A program made the position numbers and the translations under genes. DNA of 64,000 nt, taken from assembly GCA_944383885.1 (NCBI GenBank), contig CALWRF010000040.1, positions 1 to 64,000 on the forward strand, in the 5' to 3' direction. Every line of letters starts with the position of its first letter. Position 1 is the first letter of the stretch. Below, in pieces: positions 18,975 through 28,278 of this stretch. Origin of the DNA: an uncultured Clostridia bacterium. Its GTDB lineage: Bacteria > Bacillota > Clostridia > Lachnospirales > Anaerotignaceae. Under the pieces are notes generated by a model. It was not told the origin of the DNA, ran no database searches, and saw only the letters and a program-made list of their open reading frames with translations.

Positions 18975-20120
18975 TTATTGCTGAGAAGAACTTGATGAGC
19001 TTGAAGAGTTTGAAAGCATATACGGATGCTCAAACTGGAAAACAAGCAAATCATGGCTTGATGTATTAGAGAGGATATCGTTTTCGGCACTCTTAACAGC
19101 AAGCTCAGCCTGTTTAAGCGCAAGCTCTGTAATATTGCCAAGCTCGTAGTTAACTTTAGCTGTTTTGTATGTTGTCTGAGCGTCAGATAAAGCTGCCTCT
19201 AAAGACTCTCTGTTTGATTCAAGCTGTGTAATTGAGTTATAGCCGTTTATAATGCTTGTTCTTAAATTCTTTTGAGTATCGCCTAATTCCCTGTCAGCTG
19301 AGTTAACATTATTTTCTTTTGATAAATAACTGTAAGGCTCTGTATCATAAAGAGATATTTTTTTCTGATACTCAGCTTCTTCCAGATTAGCTTTAGCTAC
19401 CATAACGCTTGGGTCTGACTCAGTTTTAACATTGATATAACCCTCAATGCCTGTTGTCATTGTAAAAGGCGTATATTCCAAATCGTAATCAATTTCAAAC
19501 TCTGTGCCTTTAGCAAGACCAATTGAGTTTGCCAAACTTTCGTACACATTATCAATTGTAAGCTCAGCTGCTGTTACATTGCTCATCATTTTAGTTATTT
19601 CATTTTTTGCCGTTTCAAGCTCATTATCGCTTATCATGCCAAGGTTATGTTTCATAACAAGCTGCGAGTATTCCTCCTGTTTAAGCTTAAGACTCTCTTT
19701 TGTAAGCTCAAGGGCATTTTCAGAAGTAACAATTGTGTTAAAATAGTTCTTAACCATAAGCTCGGCTGTTTCTTCAAGCATCTGTTTCTGGTACCTGTAA
19801 GACTTTGTATTTGTATCTATTGTACCAATGCTGCTGAGCAGATTGCCTATGCTTGAATCTACAGTTATGTTATTGCCTACATAAGGATAGTATCCTTCAA
19901 GGCTTGTAAAAAGAGCTTCTTTATTCTTTTCCATAAGCTCAACTGCGTCATCAATTGAAGCTATTGACGTTGTGTTTTTAATGGCACGCTCAACAGCCTC
20001 GTCATAAGTAATTACAACTTTTGTTTCTTCTTTATCAGAAGAAGTGCCGGCAGCAAAAGCATTAGCTGAAAAAACCATTGTAAATGCCAAAGCTGCGGCT
20101 GTTAATTTTTTTAATTTCAT
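18975..20120 (-). CDS. TolC-family (outer-membrane-efflux-like) coiled-coil protein
   Basis: A 381-residue exported protein with a clear signal peptide ending in NAFAAG, a long region of heptad helices (about 40-350) and a poly-Ser C-terminus. Repeated helical stretches such as ITYDEAVERAIKNTTS and a later TYKTAKVNYELGNITELALKQAE match the two-fold repeat of TolC/OEP proteins. In Gram-negative bacteria TolC forms the outer-membrane duct of efflux systems; here the host appears to be a spore-forming Firmicute. It follows the copper-amine-oxidase-N-domain gene by 22 bases. Confidence 0.8.
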   Translation of the reverse strand: MKLKKLTAAALAFTMVFSANAFAAGTSSDKEETKVVITYDEAVERAIKNTTSIASIDDAVELMEKNKEALFTSLEGYYPYVGNNITVDSSIGNLLSSIGTIDTNTKSYRYQKQMLEETAELMVKNYFNTIVTSENALELTKESLKLKQEEYSQLVMKHNLGMISDNELETAKNEITKMMSNVTAAELTIDNVYESLANSIGLAKGTEFEIDYDLEYTPFTMTTGIEGYINVKTESDPSVMVAKANLEEAEYQKKISLYDTEPYSYLSKENNVNSADRELGDTQKNLRTSIINGYNSITQLESNRESLEAALSDAQTTYKTAKVNYELGNITELALKQAELAVKSAENDILSNTSSHDLLVFQFEHPYMLSNSSSSSSSSQQ

Positions 20121-20142
20121 ATTAAGCTGTCACACTCCCAAA

Positions 20143-20904
20143 TTAATCATCATCGTCTGTACCAGCATCATAAGTAAAGTGGAACTCATGAACATCTTCT
20201 TTGTTGTTTGTATTGTCCCTAATAACAAGTTCAAGGTCACAGTCAAGCTTTCCGTCTTCTGTAAGCTCAAATGTAACATAACCATCTTTGTCCTCATCCG
20301 GCTTAATATCTGCTAAATACCATGAATCATCCTGCTGGTTTGATATTTTTGTAAGAGATATATCTTTACCGTTAACAGTTAATTTAGACTTTGAAGGCTG
20401 AAGCTGGAGATTTACAGAACTGCTCTTTTCGTTTTCAACCCTTACAAGAATTCTTGTTGTGTTGTTGTACGTATTTCTTGTAACGCCGGTAACTTCTACA
20501 GTATAGTTGTCCTTGCGTGATTTTTGCGGAAGGCTGCTGTATGTATAATTTACATCCTTGCCTTCAGATGTTTCTTTGTCAACATATACCGGAACCTCTT
20601 TTATAACCTCAACTTCTTTTTCAACCACCTTTTCAGGAAGGCTGACAGAAACAGTTTTTGATACTGTATCATAAGAAGCTTCTCCGCCCAGTGATTCAGT
20701 AATAAACCTCAAAGGCACGTATGTATAACCATTGTAATTAAGTGCAGGCTGGTCTGAAGCGTTTACTTTGCTGCCGTTAATATTAAATGAAACATCATTC
20801 CATAATTTAGCCGTAACGTCGCTGTAAGCCGCCATTGCTGTAACTGTAACCATGCATAATGAACCTGCGACAAAACCCATTGCCACAGACTTAAAATTTT
20901 TCAT
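20143..20904 (-). CDS. exported protein with copper amine oxidase N-terminal (stalk) domain
   Basis: A 253-residue secreted or surface protein: signal peptide ending near AMAAYSD, then one copper_amine_oxidase-N repeat (INGSKVNASDQPALNYNG, then YVPLRFITESLGGEASYD), a Glu/Val-rich linker and a beta-rich C-terminal domain with an Asp-rich end. The domain is not an oxidase; it is a common cell-wall or polymer-associated module in Firmicutes. First gene of a two-gene unit with the TolC-family gene. Confidence 0.85.
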   Translation of the reverse strand: MKNFKSVAMGFVAGSLCMVTVTAMAAYSDVTAKLWNDVSFNINGSKVNASDQPALNYNGYTYVPLRFITESLGGEASYDTVSKTVSVSLPEKVVEKEVEVIKEVPVYVDKETSEGKDVNYTYSSLPQKSRKDNYTVEVTGVTRNTYNNTTRILVRVENEKSSSVNLQLQPSKSKLTVNGKDISLTKISNQQDDSWYLADIKPDEDKDGYVTFELTEDGKLDCDLELVIRDNTNNKEDVHEFHFTYDAGTDDDD

Positions 20905-21097
20905 TAAAATACTCCTCCATTTCTCAAATTTTATAATTAATATAATACCTTACATTGGTATTTTACAGCCTGAATGCTTAAATTACAATTACAAATTATT
21001 TACAAAAGCCCATGTTAAAAAAAAATTAACACTTTATTAATAAAGTAGTAAAGGAACAACCTTTTTTACTAATATACTATACCGGAGGTGTTAGTAT

Positions 21098-21652
21098 ATG
21101 AAAAAAACAACCAAATTTAAAAACCGTATCTTTGCTGTATCATTTTTCTGCCTTTTTGCCTTGTGCCTGCTTTCTTTTGCCCGTCCTGCGGCAGTAAGCG
21201 TTTTCAGCTCTTTTTCACAGGGCGAAAGGAAACTGCCTATTTACTGCGTAGACACGCCGGAAAAGAAAATATCCGTAAGTTTTGACGCTGCCTGGGGTGC
21301 CGATGATACAGACCAGCTTTTGCAGATACTTGCGGATAATAACGTAAAGGCAACCTTTTTTATGTGCGGTTACTGGGTTGACAAGTACCCTGAAGAAGTT
21401 AAGAAAATAGCCGAAGCCGGTCATGATTTAGGCAACCACTCAGCAACACATCCTCACATGAATTCCCTTTCAAGCGGGCAGATAAAAACAGAACTTGAAA
21501 AAACTCATCAAAAAGTCCTTGACCTAACAGGTGTAAGCATGAATCTTTTCAGACCGCCTTTTGGTGAGTATAACAATACTGTAATACAAACCGCCAACGA
21601 CTGCGACTACTACCCTATCCAGTGGGACGTTGAAGCAAATGCCACGGTATAA
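21098..21652 (+). CDS. pdaB: 5' part of an interrupted PdaB-type polysaccharide deacetylase gene
   Basis: N-terminal 178 residues of a spore-type polysaccharide deacetylase, followed in the present arrangement by six element-encoded residues (EANATV) and a stop. It has a signal or anchor segment (about 11-32), motif 1 with the catalytic-type Asp in SFDAAWGADD, the metal-binding HSATHPH and RPPFGEYN. Motifs 4 and 5 (DSLDW and LFHND) are missing here and occur in frame at 37129-37371. Joining at the GA dinucleotide (21632/37129) gives a 258-residue protein, the size of B. subtilis PdaB (about 254). Start ATG 21098 behind CGGAGG. The deacetylase should be inactive while split. Confidence 0.93.
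   Translation: MKKTTKFKNRIFAVSFFCLFALCLLSFARPAAVSVFSSFSQGERKLPIYCVDTPEKKISVSFDAAWGADDTDQLLQILADNNVKATFFMCGYWVDKYPEEVKKIAEAGHDLGNHSATHPHMNSLSSGQIKTELEKTHQKVLDLTGVSMNLFRPPFGEYNNTVIQTANDCDYYPIQWDVEANATV
21618..21649 (+). other. attL: left junction of the integrated element
   Basis: Left host arm TCCAGT (21618-21623), 8 bases, crossover GA at 21632-21633, then element arm AGCAAATGCC (21634-21643). The host arm mirrors ACTGGA at the right junction at the same distance from GA, and the element arm mirrors GGCATTTGCT there. Confidence 0.85.
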
Positions 21653-21781
21653 AACCAGTATGCTGCTTTAGTTTTATCACAAAACTATATTTTATGTCAA
21701 TATAAAATTCACTAAAAAATTACATTAAAAATATTTAATAATTTTATTGCCTTAATAAGCTTTTTAATGCATATATTTGTA

Positions 21782-21839
21782 TTGACATAGAAATAGTTTT
21801 ATAGTAAAATCAAATTTCGTAATATAGTTTTATTGTAAA
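21782..21839 (+). promoter_or_regulatory. marR promoter with two operator-like repeats
   Basis: TTGACA at 21782-21787, a 17-base spacer and TAAAAT at 21805-21810 form a near-consensus sigma-A promoter. ATAGTTTTATAGTAAA (21793-21808) lies between the boxes and recurs with one change at 21824-21839, exactly 31 bases on. The placement fits autorepression by the MarR protein. Confidence 0.75.
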
Positions 21840-21866
21840 CAGTTGTTTACGGAGATGATAAAAAAT

Positions 21867-22319
21867 ATGGAAAACTCAAACGAAAGCATACTTAAATTAA
21901 TAAACGACCTGCTTACATTCAATGTGCGCTTAGGGTGCATAATGCGCAACAATTTTAATGTAAACGGCAAAAGCCAGTTTGAAATATCTATGCGGCAGTT
22001 TCAAATACTGTTAGCCCTAAAGCTTGATAATACAGACAGCATATCGGGCTTAGAGCAGCTGTTTAATATTAGCAAAAGCAGCCTTTCACTAACTATATCT
22101 AAAATGGAAAAAGCAGGTCTTATACATAAAGAGCAGCTTCCAGATGACAAAGACCGGCGGATTGTACATTTAAAAATCACATCAAAAGGTGAAGAAATAA
22201 CAAAAAAGTTCGATGAAATAATTTGTGAATCCTTCACTGATTTTTATAAGACATTAAATGAAAAGCAGAAAGAGCATTTAAAAATCGGAGTGAATAGTTT
22301 AGTTAAAGTATTTGAATAG
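21867..22319 (+). CDS. MarR-family transcriptional regulator
   Basis: About 150 residues from ATG 21867 (GGAG 12 bases upstream; other in-frame starts are worse placed). Winged-helix MarR fold: SISGLEQLFNISKSSLSLTISKME recognition region (about residues 55-80) and the wing DDKDRRIVHLKITSKG. It lies 13 bases before an RND adaptor and pump, so it most likely represses that efflux operon and itself through the repeats at 21793 and 21824. First gene inside the left end of the element. Ligand unknown. Confidence 0.9.
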   Translation: MENSNESILKLINDLLTFNVRLGCIMRNNFNVNGKSQFEISMRQFQILLALKLDNTDSISGLEQLFNISKSSLSLTISKMEKAGLIHKEQLPDDKDRRIVHLKITSKGEEITKKFDEIICESFTDFYKTLNEKQKEHLKIGVNSLVKVFE

Positions 22320-22332
22320 GAGGATATTATAA

Positions 22333-23733
22333 ATGAAAAGAAAAATTATACCAACAGCTTTAATAGCTGCAATTGTTGCCGCAACAATGCTGACAGCATG
22401 CGGCAAAAGTGAGGATCCACAATCATCAGCTCCAGCAGAAAACACGGCAGTTACTTATGTTGAGGTGCTTAATACATCTGCCGGCTCAATAAAAAACGAG
22501 TATTTATACAGCGGCACTGTAAAACCGGTCAATGAAATTACTGTTTCAGGCACAATACAGGGAAAAGTCGCATCTGTAAATTTTGAAGTGGGAGATTATG
22601 TAAATGCCGGCGACGTGCTCTATACAATGGACACATCAGACATACTTAACTCCAAAAAAGTGGCTGAAGCGTCTTTAGCTTCTGCTGAAGCCAACATACA
22701 GTCAGCTCAGACAAGCCTTGACCTTGTAAACGGCGCAGCAATGCAAAGCCAGATAGAAAACGCAAAAAACGCCCTCAGTCAGGCTGAAATAGCTTATAAC
22801 ACAGCTAAAACAAATTATGATAACAATAAAGTTCTTTATGAAAACGGCGTTATAAGCAAAACCGATATGGATAATATTTCAGACGCGTATTCAAATGCTG
22901 AGATAGCTTATAACCAGGCTAAGGAATCCTATAATCTTACAATGCAGATGCCTGAGGAAAACCGCAGAAAAGCCGAAGACGCGCTTAATATAGCCAAAGC
23001 TTCAAGGGAAAGCGTTATAGCGCAGATTAATTCATATAACAAATCTCTTTCAGACGCAGTTGTAAAAAGCCCTATTTCAGGCTATGTAACAGCACGCAAT
23101 GTTGATGCCGGAACAGTGCTTGCTACAAACGAGCCTTTTAAAATTTCGGATACATCAAAAGTTACAATTAACGTAAGCGTTTCTGAGGATATAATTAACT
23201 CAGTAACAACAGGCGAGTCTGTTTCGGTTACAATACCTGCTGTGTCCAGTATGTCTAAGATAGGCACAATTAAAACAATAAATCCGGCTGCCAATACAGG
23301 CGGAACTTATGACATTGAAATAGAAATAGACAATACCGACGGCAAGCTTAAAAGCGGAATGTTCGGTGAGGTAAACTTTGTAAAAGACGAAAGCGATAAA
23401 ACAATTGTGCTTCCTGTAGATTCAGTAATAAACAAAGGCGGCGAAAAATACGTATTTGTATTAAAAAACAATACAGCTGTTAAAACACCTGTCCAGACAG
23501 GCATTGAAAACGGCAGTGAAATAGAAATAACAAGCGGTCTTACTGAAAATATGGACGTAGTAGTAAAAGGTCAGACATACATTGAAGACGGCGACCATAT
23601 AGAAGTAGCACCTGATACATACGATACAGAAAACAATGAAGCATTAATAAACGGCGAAGGAAACACAGCAGATACATCATCACAATCATCATCAGCCGTA
23701 TCCTCCGCTGATTCCGACACAAAGGAGGAATAA
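22333..23733 (+). CDS. RND efflux adaptor (membrane fusion protein), lipoprotein
   Basis: The 466-residue adaptor of an RND pump. It has a lipoprotein signal with lipobox LTACGKS, a biotinyl-lipoyl-like half (GKVASVNFEVGDYVNAGDVLY), a coiled-coil hairpin (about 110-240), the second lipoyl half (VKSPISGYVTARNVDAGTVL) and beta-barrel domains, then an acidic/Ser C-terminal tail. Start ATG 22333 follows AGGAGG. Three bases separate it from the pump gene. A lipid-anchored adaptor outside the membrane fits a Gram-positive RND system. Confidence 0.92.
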   Translation: MKRKIIPTALIAAIVAATMLTACGKSEDPQSSAPAENTAVTYVEVLNTSAGSIKNEYLYSGTVKPVNEITVSGTIQGKVASVNFEVGDYVNAGDVLYTMDTSDILNSKKVAEASLASAEANIQSAQTSLDLVNGAAMQSQIENAKNALSQAEIAYNTAKTNYDNNKVLYENGVISKTDMDNISDAYSNAEIAYNQAKESYNLTMQMPEENRRKAEDALNIAKASRESVIAQINSYNKSLSDAVVKSPISGYVTARNVDAGTVLATNEPFKISDTSKVTINVSVSEDIINSVTTGESVSVTIPAVSSMSKIGTIKTINPAANTGGTYDIEIEIDNTDGKLKSGMFGEVNFVKDESDKTIVLPVDSVINKGGEKYVFVLKNNTAVKTPVQTGIENGSEIEITSGLTENMDVVVKGQTYIEDGDHIEVAPDTYDTENNEALINGEGNTADTSSQSSSAVSSADSDTKEE

Positions 23734-23736
23734 TAA

Positions 23737-26700
23737 ATGCTAATTAAGACAGCTATAAAACGACCGGTAACTACCGTAATGGCAATATTAATAGTAATAC
23801 TTGCCGGCGTTATATCCCTTACAACATTAAAGCTTGACCTTATGCCTTCCATAGACATACCTATGGCAATAGTAAGCACAACTTATGTAGGCGCTGGTCC
23901 TGAAGAAATAGAAAACCTTATTACAAAGCCTATAGAAGAATCCGTAGGTACTGTAAGCAATGTAGATACCATATCTTCCACATCGTCTTCAAACTCATCA
24001 ATGGTAATGATACAGTTTGTTGACGGAACAAACATTGATACAGCAGCTTCTGACATCAGGGAGAAGATAGACCTTATAAAAGGCACCCTTCCGGAAGACG
24101 CCAGCGAGCCTATGGTTATGAAACTTGATATAAACGAAATGTCGTCAATAGTAGTAGGCGTCGGTTCCAATAAAATGGATATAGCCGACCTTACAACATT
24201 TGTAGACGACAATGTATCAAGCGATATTGAAAAAATAGACGGCGTTGCCTCAGTCAGCTTAGTCGGCGGTCTTAACGATGTTGTAAACATAACCTTAAAT
24301 ACAAGTAAAATGGACGGATACGGCATATCCTCCGCTCAGATAACAAATGCCCTTAAAGCCGAAAACATAAACCTGCCTATAGGTCAAATAACAAACGGTT
24401 CAACAAAAATAACCGCTAAAACCGTAGGCGAGTTTAAATCCCTTGACGATATAAGGAATATACTCCTTACTACAGCCGGCGGAAGCACTGTACGTTTAAG
24501 TGATGTAGCCGATGTAGAGCTTACAACAGAAGATGAAAACTCCTACGCTATAGTTAACGGAAGCAAAAGCATTATTATGGCAATAAGCAAACAGTCAGAT
24601 GCCAATATAGTTGATATTTCCGATAAAATAAATGCTGAAATAGAGCAGATACGCCAGCAGTATCCTGATTTAGACATACAAATGCTTTCAGATACTTCAG
24701 ACTATATAAGGACATCAGTAAACAACGTGCTTTCAACAGCTTTCCAGTCCGCGCTGCTTGCCGTTATAGTTCTTTTCATATTCCTCAGGAGTTTAAGCAC
24801 ATCTGCAATTATAGCCGTTTCAATACCTACATCAATAGTAGCTACATTTGCATTAATGTATGTATGCGATATGACACTTAATGTTATATCCTTAGGCGGT
24901 ATTACAATCGGTATAGGTATGCTTGTTGATAACTCTGTCGTAGTACTGGAAAACATATATAAATACCACTCAAAGGGATATCCTGCAAAAGAAGCTGCCG
25001 AAACCGGCGCTTCGGAAGTTGGTCTTGCGGTTATGGCTTCTACCCTTACAACAGTAGCCGTATTTATACCGCTTATGTTTGTTTCCGGTACAATAGGTCA
25101 GCTGTTTAAAGACCTTTCACTTACTGTATGCTTCTCATTAGGCGCATCCCTTATAGTATCGCTTACTTTTGTGCCTATGGCATGCTCAAAACTCCTTGTA
25201 CATGAGGAACACGGCAATGAAAACATGTCAAAAGGCGGTCCTATAGGCAAATTCCTTGATAAATGGGGCGCCGGGCTTGATAAAATAGATTCAACTTACA
25301 GAAAGTGCCTCCACTTTGTTTTAAGGCGCAAGAAAAGAACTCTTTTGGTAACAGTAATTATATTTATAGTATCTATAGGTCTTATACCTATAGTCGGTTT
25401 TGACCTTATGCCTACAATGGATGAAGGTTCAGCCTCCATAAGCATTGAAATGCCTTCAGGCACCGTAATAGACGAAACAACAAAAGTTGTAAACGAGGTA
25501 ATGGACCGCATAAGCGACATACCTGAAACAGAAGAGTATTATATAATGGCAGGCTCAAGCACATCTTCAATGCTCAGCGGCTCAAGCCAGACAGATACGG
25601 CTTCAATTACATTAAACTTTGTTGATATGAAAGAACGTGACCGTTCCACAGACGAAATTGTTGAAGATATAAAAGAGCGTGTTAAAACAATACCTGGAGC
25701 TGATATTACAGTATCGGCGTCAAGCAGCGCAATGGGCTCATACTCAGCTGCCAGCGATGTAGAAGTACAGATTAACGGCGATGACATAGATAATCTGCGT
25801 CAAGCTGGATACGACATAGAAAAAATACTTGAACAGCAGCCTTGGGCAAAAGATGTAGTTAACTCTTCGGAAACCAGCGTACTTGAAGCCAGTGTTGTAA
25901 TAAACAGGGAAAAAGCTTCTCAGTATGGTTTAACAACTTCAGCTATCGCAAGCACTCTTTCTACAGCTGTAAACGGAAGCACTGCAACTACTTACAAGTT
26001 AGACGGCGATGAAATAGACGTTATTATAAAAGATGACGAAGACCGTATAAGCTATCTGAATGACTTGCAGAAGGTTACTATCCAGACATCACGCGGCATA
26101 ATACCTATAACAGATGTTGTTGATATATCTACTGACGAGTCTGCAACAAGCATAACACGTATTGATAACCACAAATATCTTACAATAGGTTTAAACCTTA
26201 ACGGCATAACATCCGGCGAGGCTCAGCAGAACATAATAAGCCTTCTTAACCAGTACTCATTCCCAGACGGATGTTCTTACGAGTTTACAGGCGATATAGA
26301 AACAATGGTGGATACATTCCAGAGCCTTCTTTTAGCTCTTGTAGTAGCCCTTGCTCTGGTTTATATGATTATGGCTTCTCAGTTTGAGTCATTTATACAC
26401 CCGTTCTTAATTATGTTTGCCGTACCTCTTGCCATAACAGGCGCTATATTCGGTCTTTTTATAACAGGCAACTCTATTACATCTGTTACGTTTATGGGCT
26501 TTATAATGCTTGTCGGCATGGTTGTTAATAACGGTATCGTTCTTATTGACTATACAAACCAGCTTAGAGCTCGTGGCATGGAATGCAACGAGGCCCTTGA
26601 AGAAGCCGGCCCTAACCGTTTAAGACCTATACTTATGACAACACTTACAACAGTTATAGGTATGGTTCCTATGGCACTTGCTATAGGTGAAGGTACCGAA

Positions 26701-26880
26701 ATGCAGCGACCTATGGCTGTAGCTATTATATTTGGTCTTTCAATATCAACACTTGTAACACTTTTCTTCATACCTGTTTTATACTCAGCCGTTGAGATGT
26801 TCCGCTTAAAGAACGTATCAAAAAAGACAAAAAATAAACTCTTCGGCTCAAAGTTTAAAGACCATCAGGTAAGACAGTAA
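23737..26880 (+). CDS. RND-family multidrug efflux pump (HAE1/AcrB-like)
   Basis: A 1047-residue proton-driven exporter of the AcrB/SwrC type. It begins IKTAIKRPVTTVMAI, has about 12 membrane segments in two halves, two large extracytoplasmic porter domains, and the transmembrane-4 motif GIGMLVDNSVVVLENI whose Asp relays protons. The second-half signature FMGFIMLVGMVVNNGIVLID is present. Full length, no frameshift. It follows MarR and adaptor genes as one operon and ends at a strong terminator. Substrates might include drugs, bile acids or peptides; this is not readable. Confidence 0.95.
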   Translation: MLIKTAIKRPVTTVMAILIVILAGVISLTTLKLDLMPSIDIPMAIVSTTYVGAGPEEIENLITKPIEESVGTVSNVDTISSTSSSNSSMVMIQFVDGTNIDTAASDIREKIDLIKGTLPEDASEPMVMKLDINEMSSIVVGVGSNKMDIADLTTFVDDNVSSDIEKIDGVASVSLVGGLNDVVNITLNTSKMDGYGISSAQITNALKAENINLPIGQITNGSTKITAKTVGEFKSLDDIRNILLTTAGGSTVRLSDVADVELTTEDENSYAIVNGSKSIIMAISKQSDANIVDISDKINAEIEQIRQQYPDLDIQMLSDTSDYIRTSVNNVLSTAFQSALLAVIVLFIFLRSLSTSAIIAVSIPTSIVATFALMYVCDMTLNVISLGGITIGIGMLVDNSVVVLENIYKYHSKGYPAKEAAETGASEVGLAVMASTLTTVAVFIPLMFVSGTIGQLFKDLSLTVCFSLGASLIVSLTFVPMACSKLLVHEEHGNENMSKGGPIGKFLDKWGAGLDKIDSTYRKCLHFVLRRKKRTLLVTVIIFIVSIGLIPIVGFDLMPTMDEGSASISIEMPSGTVIDETTKVVNEVMDRISDIPETEEYYIMAGSSTSSMLSGSSQTDTASITLNFVDMKERDRSTDEIVEDIKERVKTIPGADITVSASSSAMGSYSAASDVEVQINGDDIDNLRQAGYDIEKILEQQPWAKDVVNSSETSVLEASVVINREKASQYGLTTSAIASTLSTAVNGSTATTYKLDGDEIDVIIKDDEDRISYLNDLQKVTIQTSRGIIPITDVVDISTDESATSITRIDNHKYLTIGLNLNGITSGEAQQNIISLLNQYSFPDGCSYEFTGDIETMVDTFQSLLLALVVALALVYMIMASQFESFIHPFLIMFAVPLAITGAIFGLFITGNSITSVTFMGFIMLVGMVVNNGIVLIDYTNQLRARGMECNEALEEAGPNRLRPILMTTLTTVIGMVPMALAIGEGTEMQRPMAVAIIFGLSISTLVTLFFIPVLYSAVEMFRLKNVSKKTKNKLFGSKFKDHQVRQ

Positions 26881-26891
26881 AATAAATATAC

Positions 26892-26931
26892 GGCGTTTTA
26901 TAAATCTAAAACTTATAAAACGCCTTTTTTT
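26892..26931 (+). terminator. terminator of the marR-RND operon
   Basis: Perfect 12-base stem GGCGTTTTATAA / TTATAAAACGCC with a 9-base loop and a seven-T run. Confidence 0.93.
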
Positions 26932-27007
26932 ATAAATAAATTTTATGTTAAATTTATGTTGTAATTTATGGTTTTTGCTGTATAATGAATCTGTAAATTA
27001 AATATCT

Positions 27008-27086
27008 GCGGGGGAACTTTATGTTGAGAAGGTTAAAACCTGACCCTTTGAACCTGTTGGTTAACACCAGCGTAGGGAAGCATACA
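27008..27086 (+). ncRNA. TPP (THI-box) riboswitch
   Basis: Conserved thiamine pyrophosphate aptamer core: the GGGG start, a TTGAGA loop word (CTGAGA in most), then ACCCTTTGAACCTG, and ACCAGCGTAGGGAAG at the 3' side. It lies before a terminator hairpin and the thiY-like gene, so thiamine pyrophosphate should turn the operon off by early termination. Confidence 0.95.
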
Positions 27087-27102
27087 AAATAAAAAAAATT
27101 AT

Positions 27103-27130
27103 ATCCTTCCCTTAGTGGAAGGATTTTTTT
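27103..27130 (+). terminator. expression-platform terminator of the TPP riboswitch
   Basis: ATCCTTCC / GGAAGGAT stem with a 6-base loop and a T run, 17 bases after the aptamer. Just past it, CCGCAGAT (27133-27140) can pair with ATCTGCGG (27004-27011) at the aptamer's 5' base. Confidence 0.88.
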
Positions 27131-27165
27131 GTCCGCAGATTACACAAAAAGGAGGAGATTTTCAA

Positions 27166-28278
27166 ATGAAAAAACTTATCACAATGGCACTTGCAGCAGT
27201 ATTAGCTGTAGCAAGCCTTGCCGGCTGCTCATCAGGCAGTACAACATCATCACAGGCAACTTCATCATCTTCAGGCAGCACAGAACAGAGCTCAGATACT
27301 GCATCAGGCAGTGAAACTGCTGAAAATACAGAGCTGGAAGACTTTGACTTAGTTCTTGACTGGTACCCTAATGCAGTACATGCCTTTATTTACGACGCTA
27401 TAGAAAAAGGCTATTTTGCAGAAGAAGGCCTGAATGTTAATGTACTTTTCCCTTCAAACAGCAATGATGCCATATCCCTTACAGCAGCAGGCAAAGCCGA
27501 TGCCGGTCTTTATTATCAGGACGATATAATTATGGCTATTGCCAACGAAGACGTTCCGGTTAAAATAATAGGCTCTGTAGTTCAGGAACCTCTTGACCTT
27601 ATAGCTTCTTTGGCAGATAAAAACATAACAAGACCTAAAGACCTTGAAGGCAAAACACTTGGCTACACAGGCGTGGCTTTCAGCGAAGCTGTAATTAACG
27701 CCATGATGGAAAACGACGGCTCCTCAATAGATAAAGTAAACTTAATAAACGTAGGCTTTGACCTTATGAGCGCCATGACAACTGGCAATGTAGATGCCAC
27801 ATTCGGCTGCTTTATAAATCACGAGATACCTCAGCTTGAAAAAGAAGGCTTTGACATGAGCTATTTTGTTCCTTCTGAATACGGCGTGCCGAACTATTAC
27901 TCGCTTGTTTTTGTCGCAAATAAAGACAGTGCTGAAGAAGACAACTATAAATACCAAAGATTTTTAAAAGCCTGCTCTAAAGGCTTTTATGATATGAAAA
28001 CAGACCCGGAAGGCACACTTGGCATACTTCTTTCAAACCAGAACGAGGATAACTTCCCTCTTGACCCGGATGTAGAAACACAGAGCATAAATATACTTCT
28101 GCCTATGATGGAAAAAGAGTTTTCTCCTTTCCTTGCGCAGGACCCTAACTGCTATCTTGAAAACATTAACTGGCTCTACGACAACGGACTTTTAAACGAA
28201 AAGATAGACGTATCAGAAGTTTTTATTGATTGTATAGATCAGGAATATTATTCAGTAGAAGAAGGAGAAGCTCAATGA
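27166..28278 (+). CDS. thiamine-precursor ABC transporter substrate-binding lipoprotein (ThiY-like)
   Basis: About 370 residues from ATG 27166 behind AAGGAGGAG. Lipoprotein signal with lipobox SLAGCSSGS, a Ser/Thr-rich linker, and an NMT1/THI5-like periplasmic-binding domain (LVLDWYPNAVHAFIYDAIEKG then GYFAEEGLNVNV). This family binds pyrimidine precursors of thiamine; B. subtilis ThiY binds formyl-aminopyrimidine. Control by the TPP riboswitch supports this. The permease and ATPase partners are not nearby. Four-base overlap with the M20 hydrolase gene. Confidence 0.88.
   Translation: MKKLITMALAAVLAVASLAGCSSGSTTSSQATSSSSGSTEQSSDTASGSETAENTELEDFDLVLDWYPNAVHAFIYDAIEKGYFAEEGLNVNVLFPSNSNDAISLTAAGKADAGLYYQDDIIMAIANEDVPVKIIGSVVQEPLDLIASLADKNITRPKDLEGKTLGYTGVAFSEAVINAMMENDGSSIDKVNLINVGFDLMSAMTTGNVDATFGCFINHEIPQLEKEGFDMSYFVPSEYGVPNYYSLVFVANKDSAEEDNYKYQRFLKACSKGFYDMKTDPEGTLGILLSNQNEDNFPLDPDVETQSINILLPMMEKEFSPFLAQDPNCYLENINWLYDNGLLNEKIDVSEVFIDCIDQEYYSVEEGEAQ

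Noticed and set aside
21073..21079. Sigma-G-like -10 (TATACTA) upstream of pdaB
   Set aside because: Transcription from it would begin inside the ribosome site, and no -35 partner is seen at the right distance.
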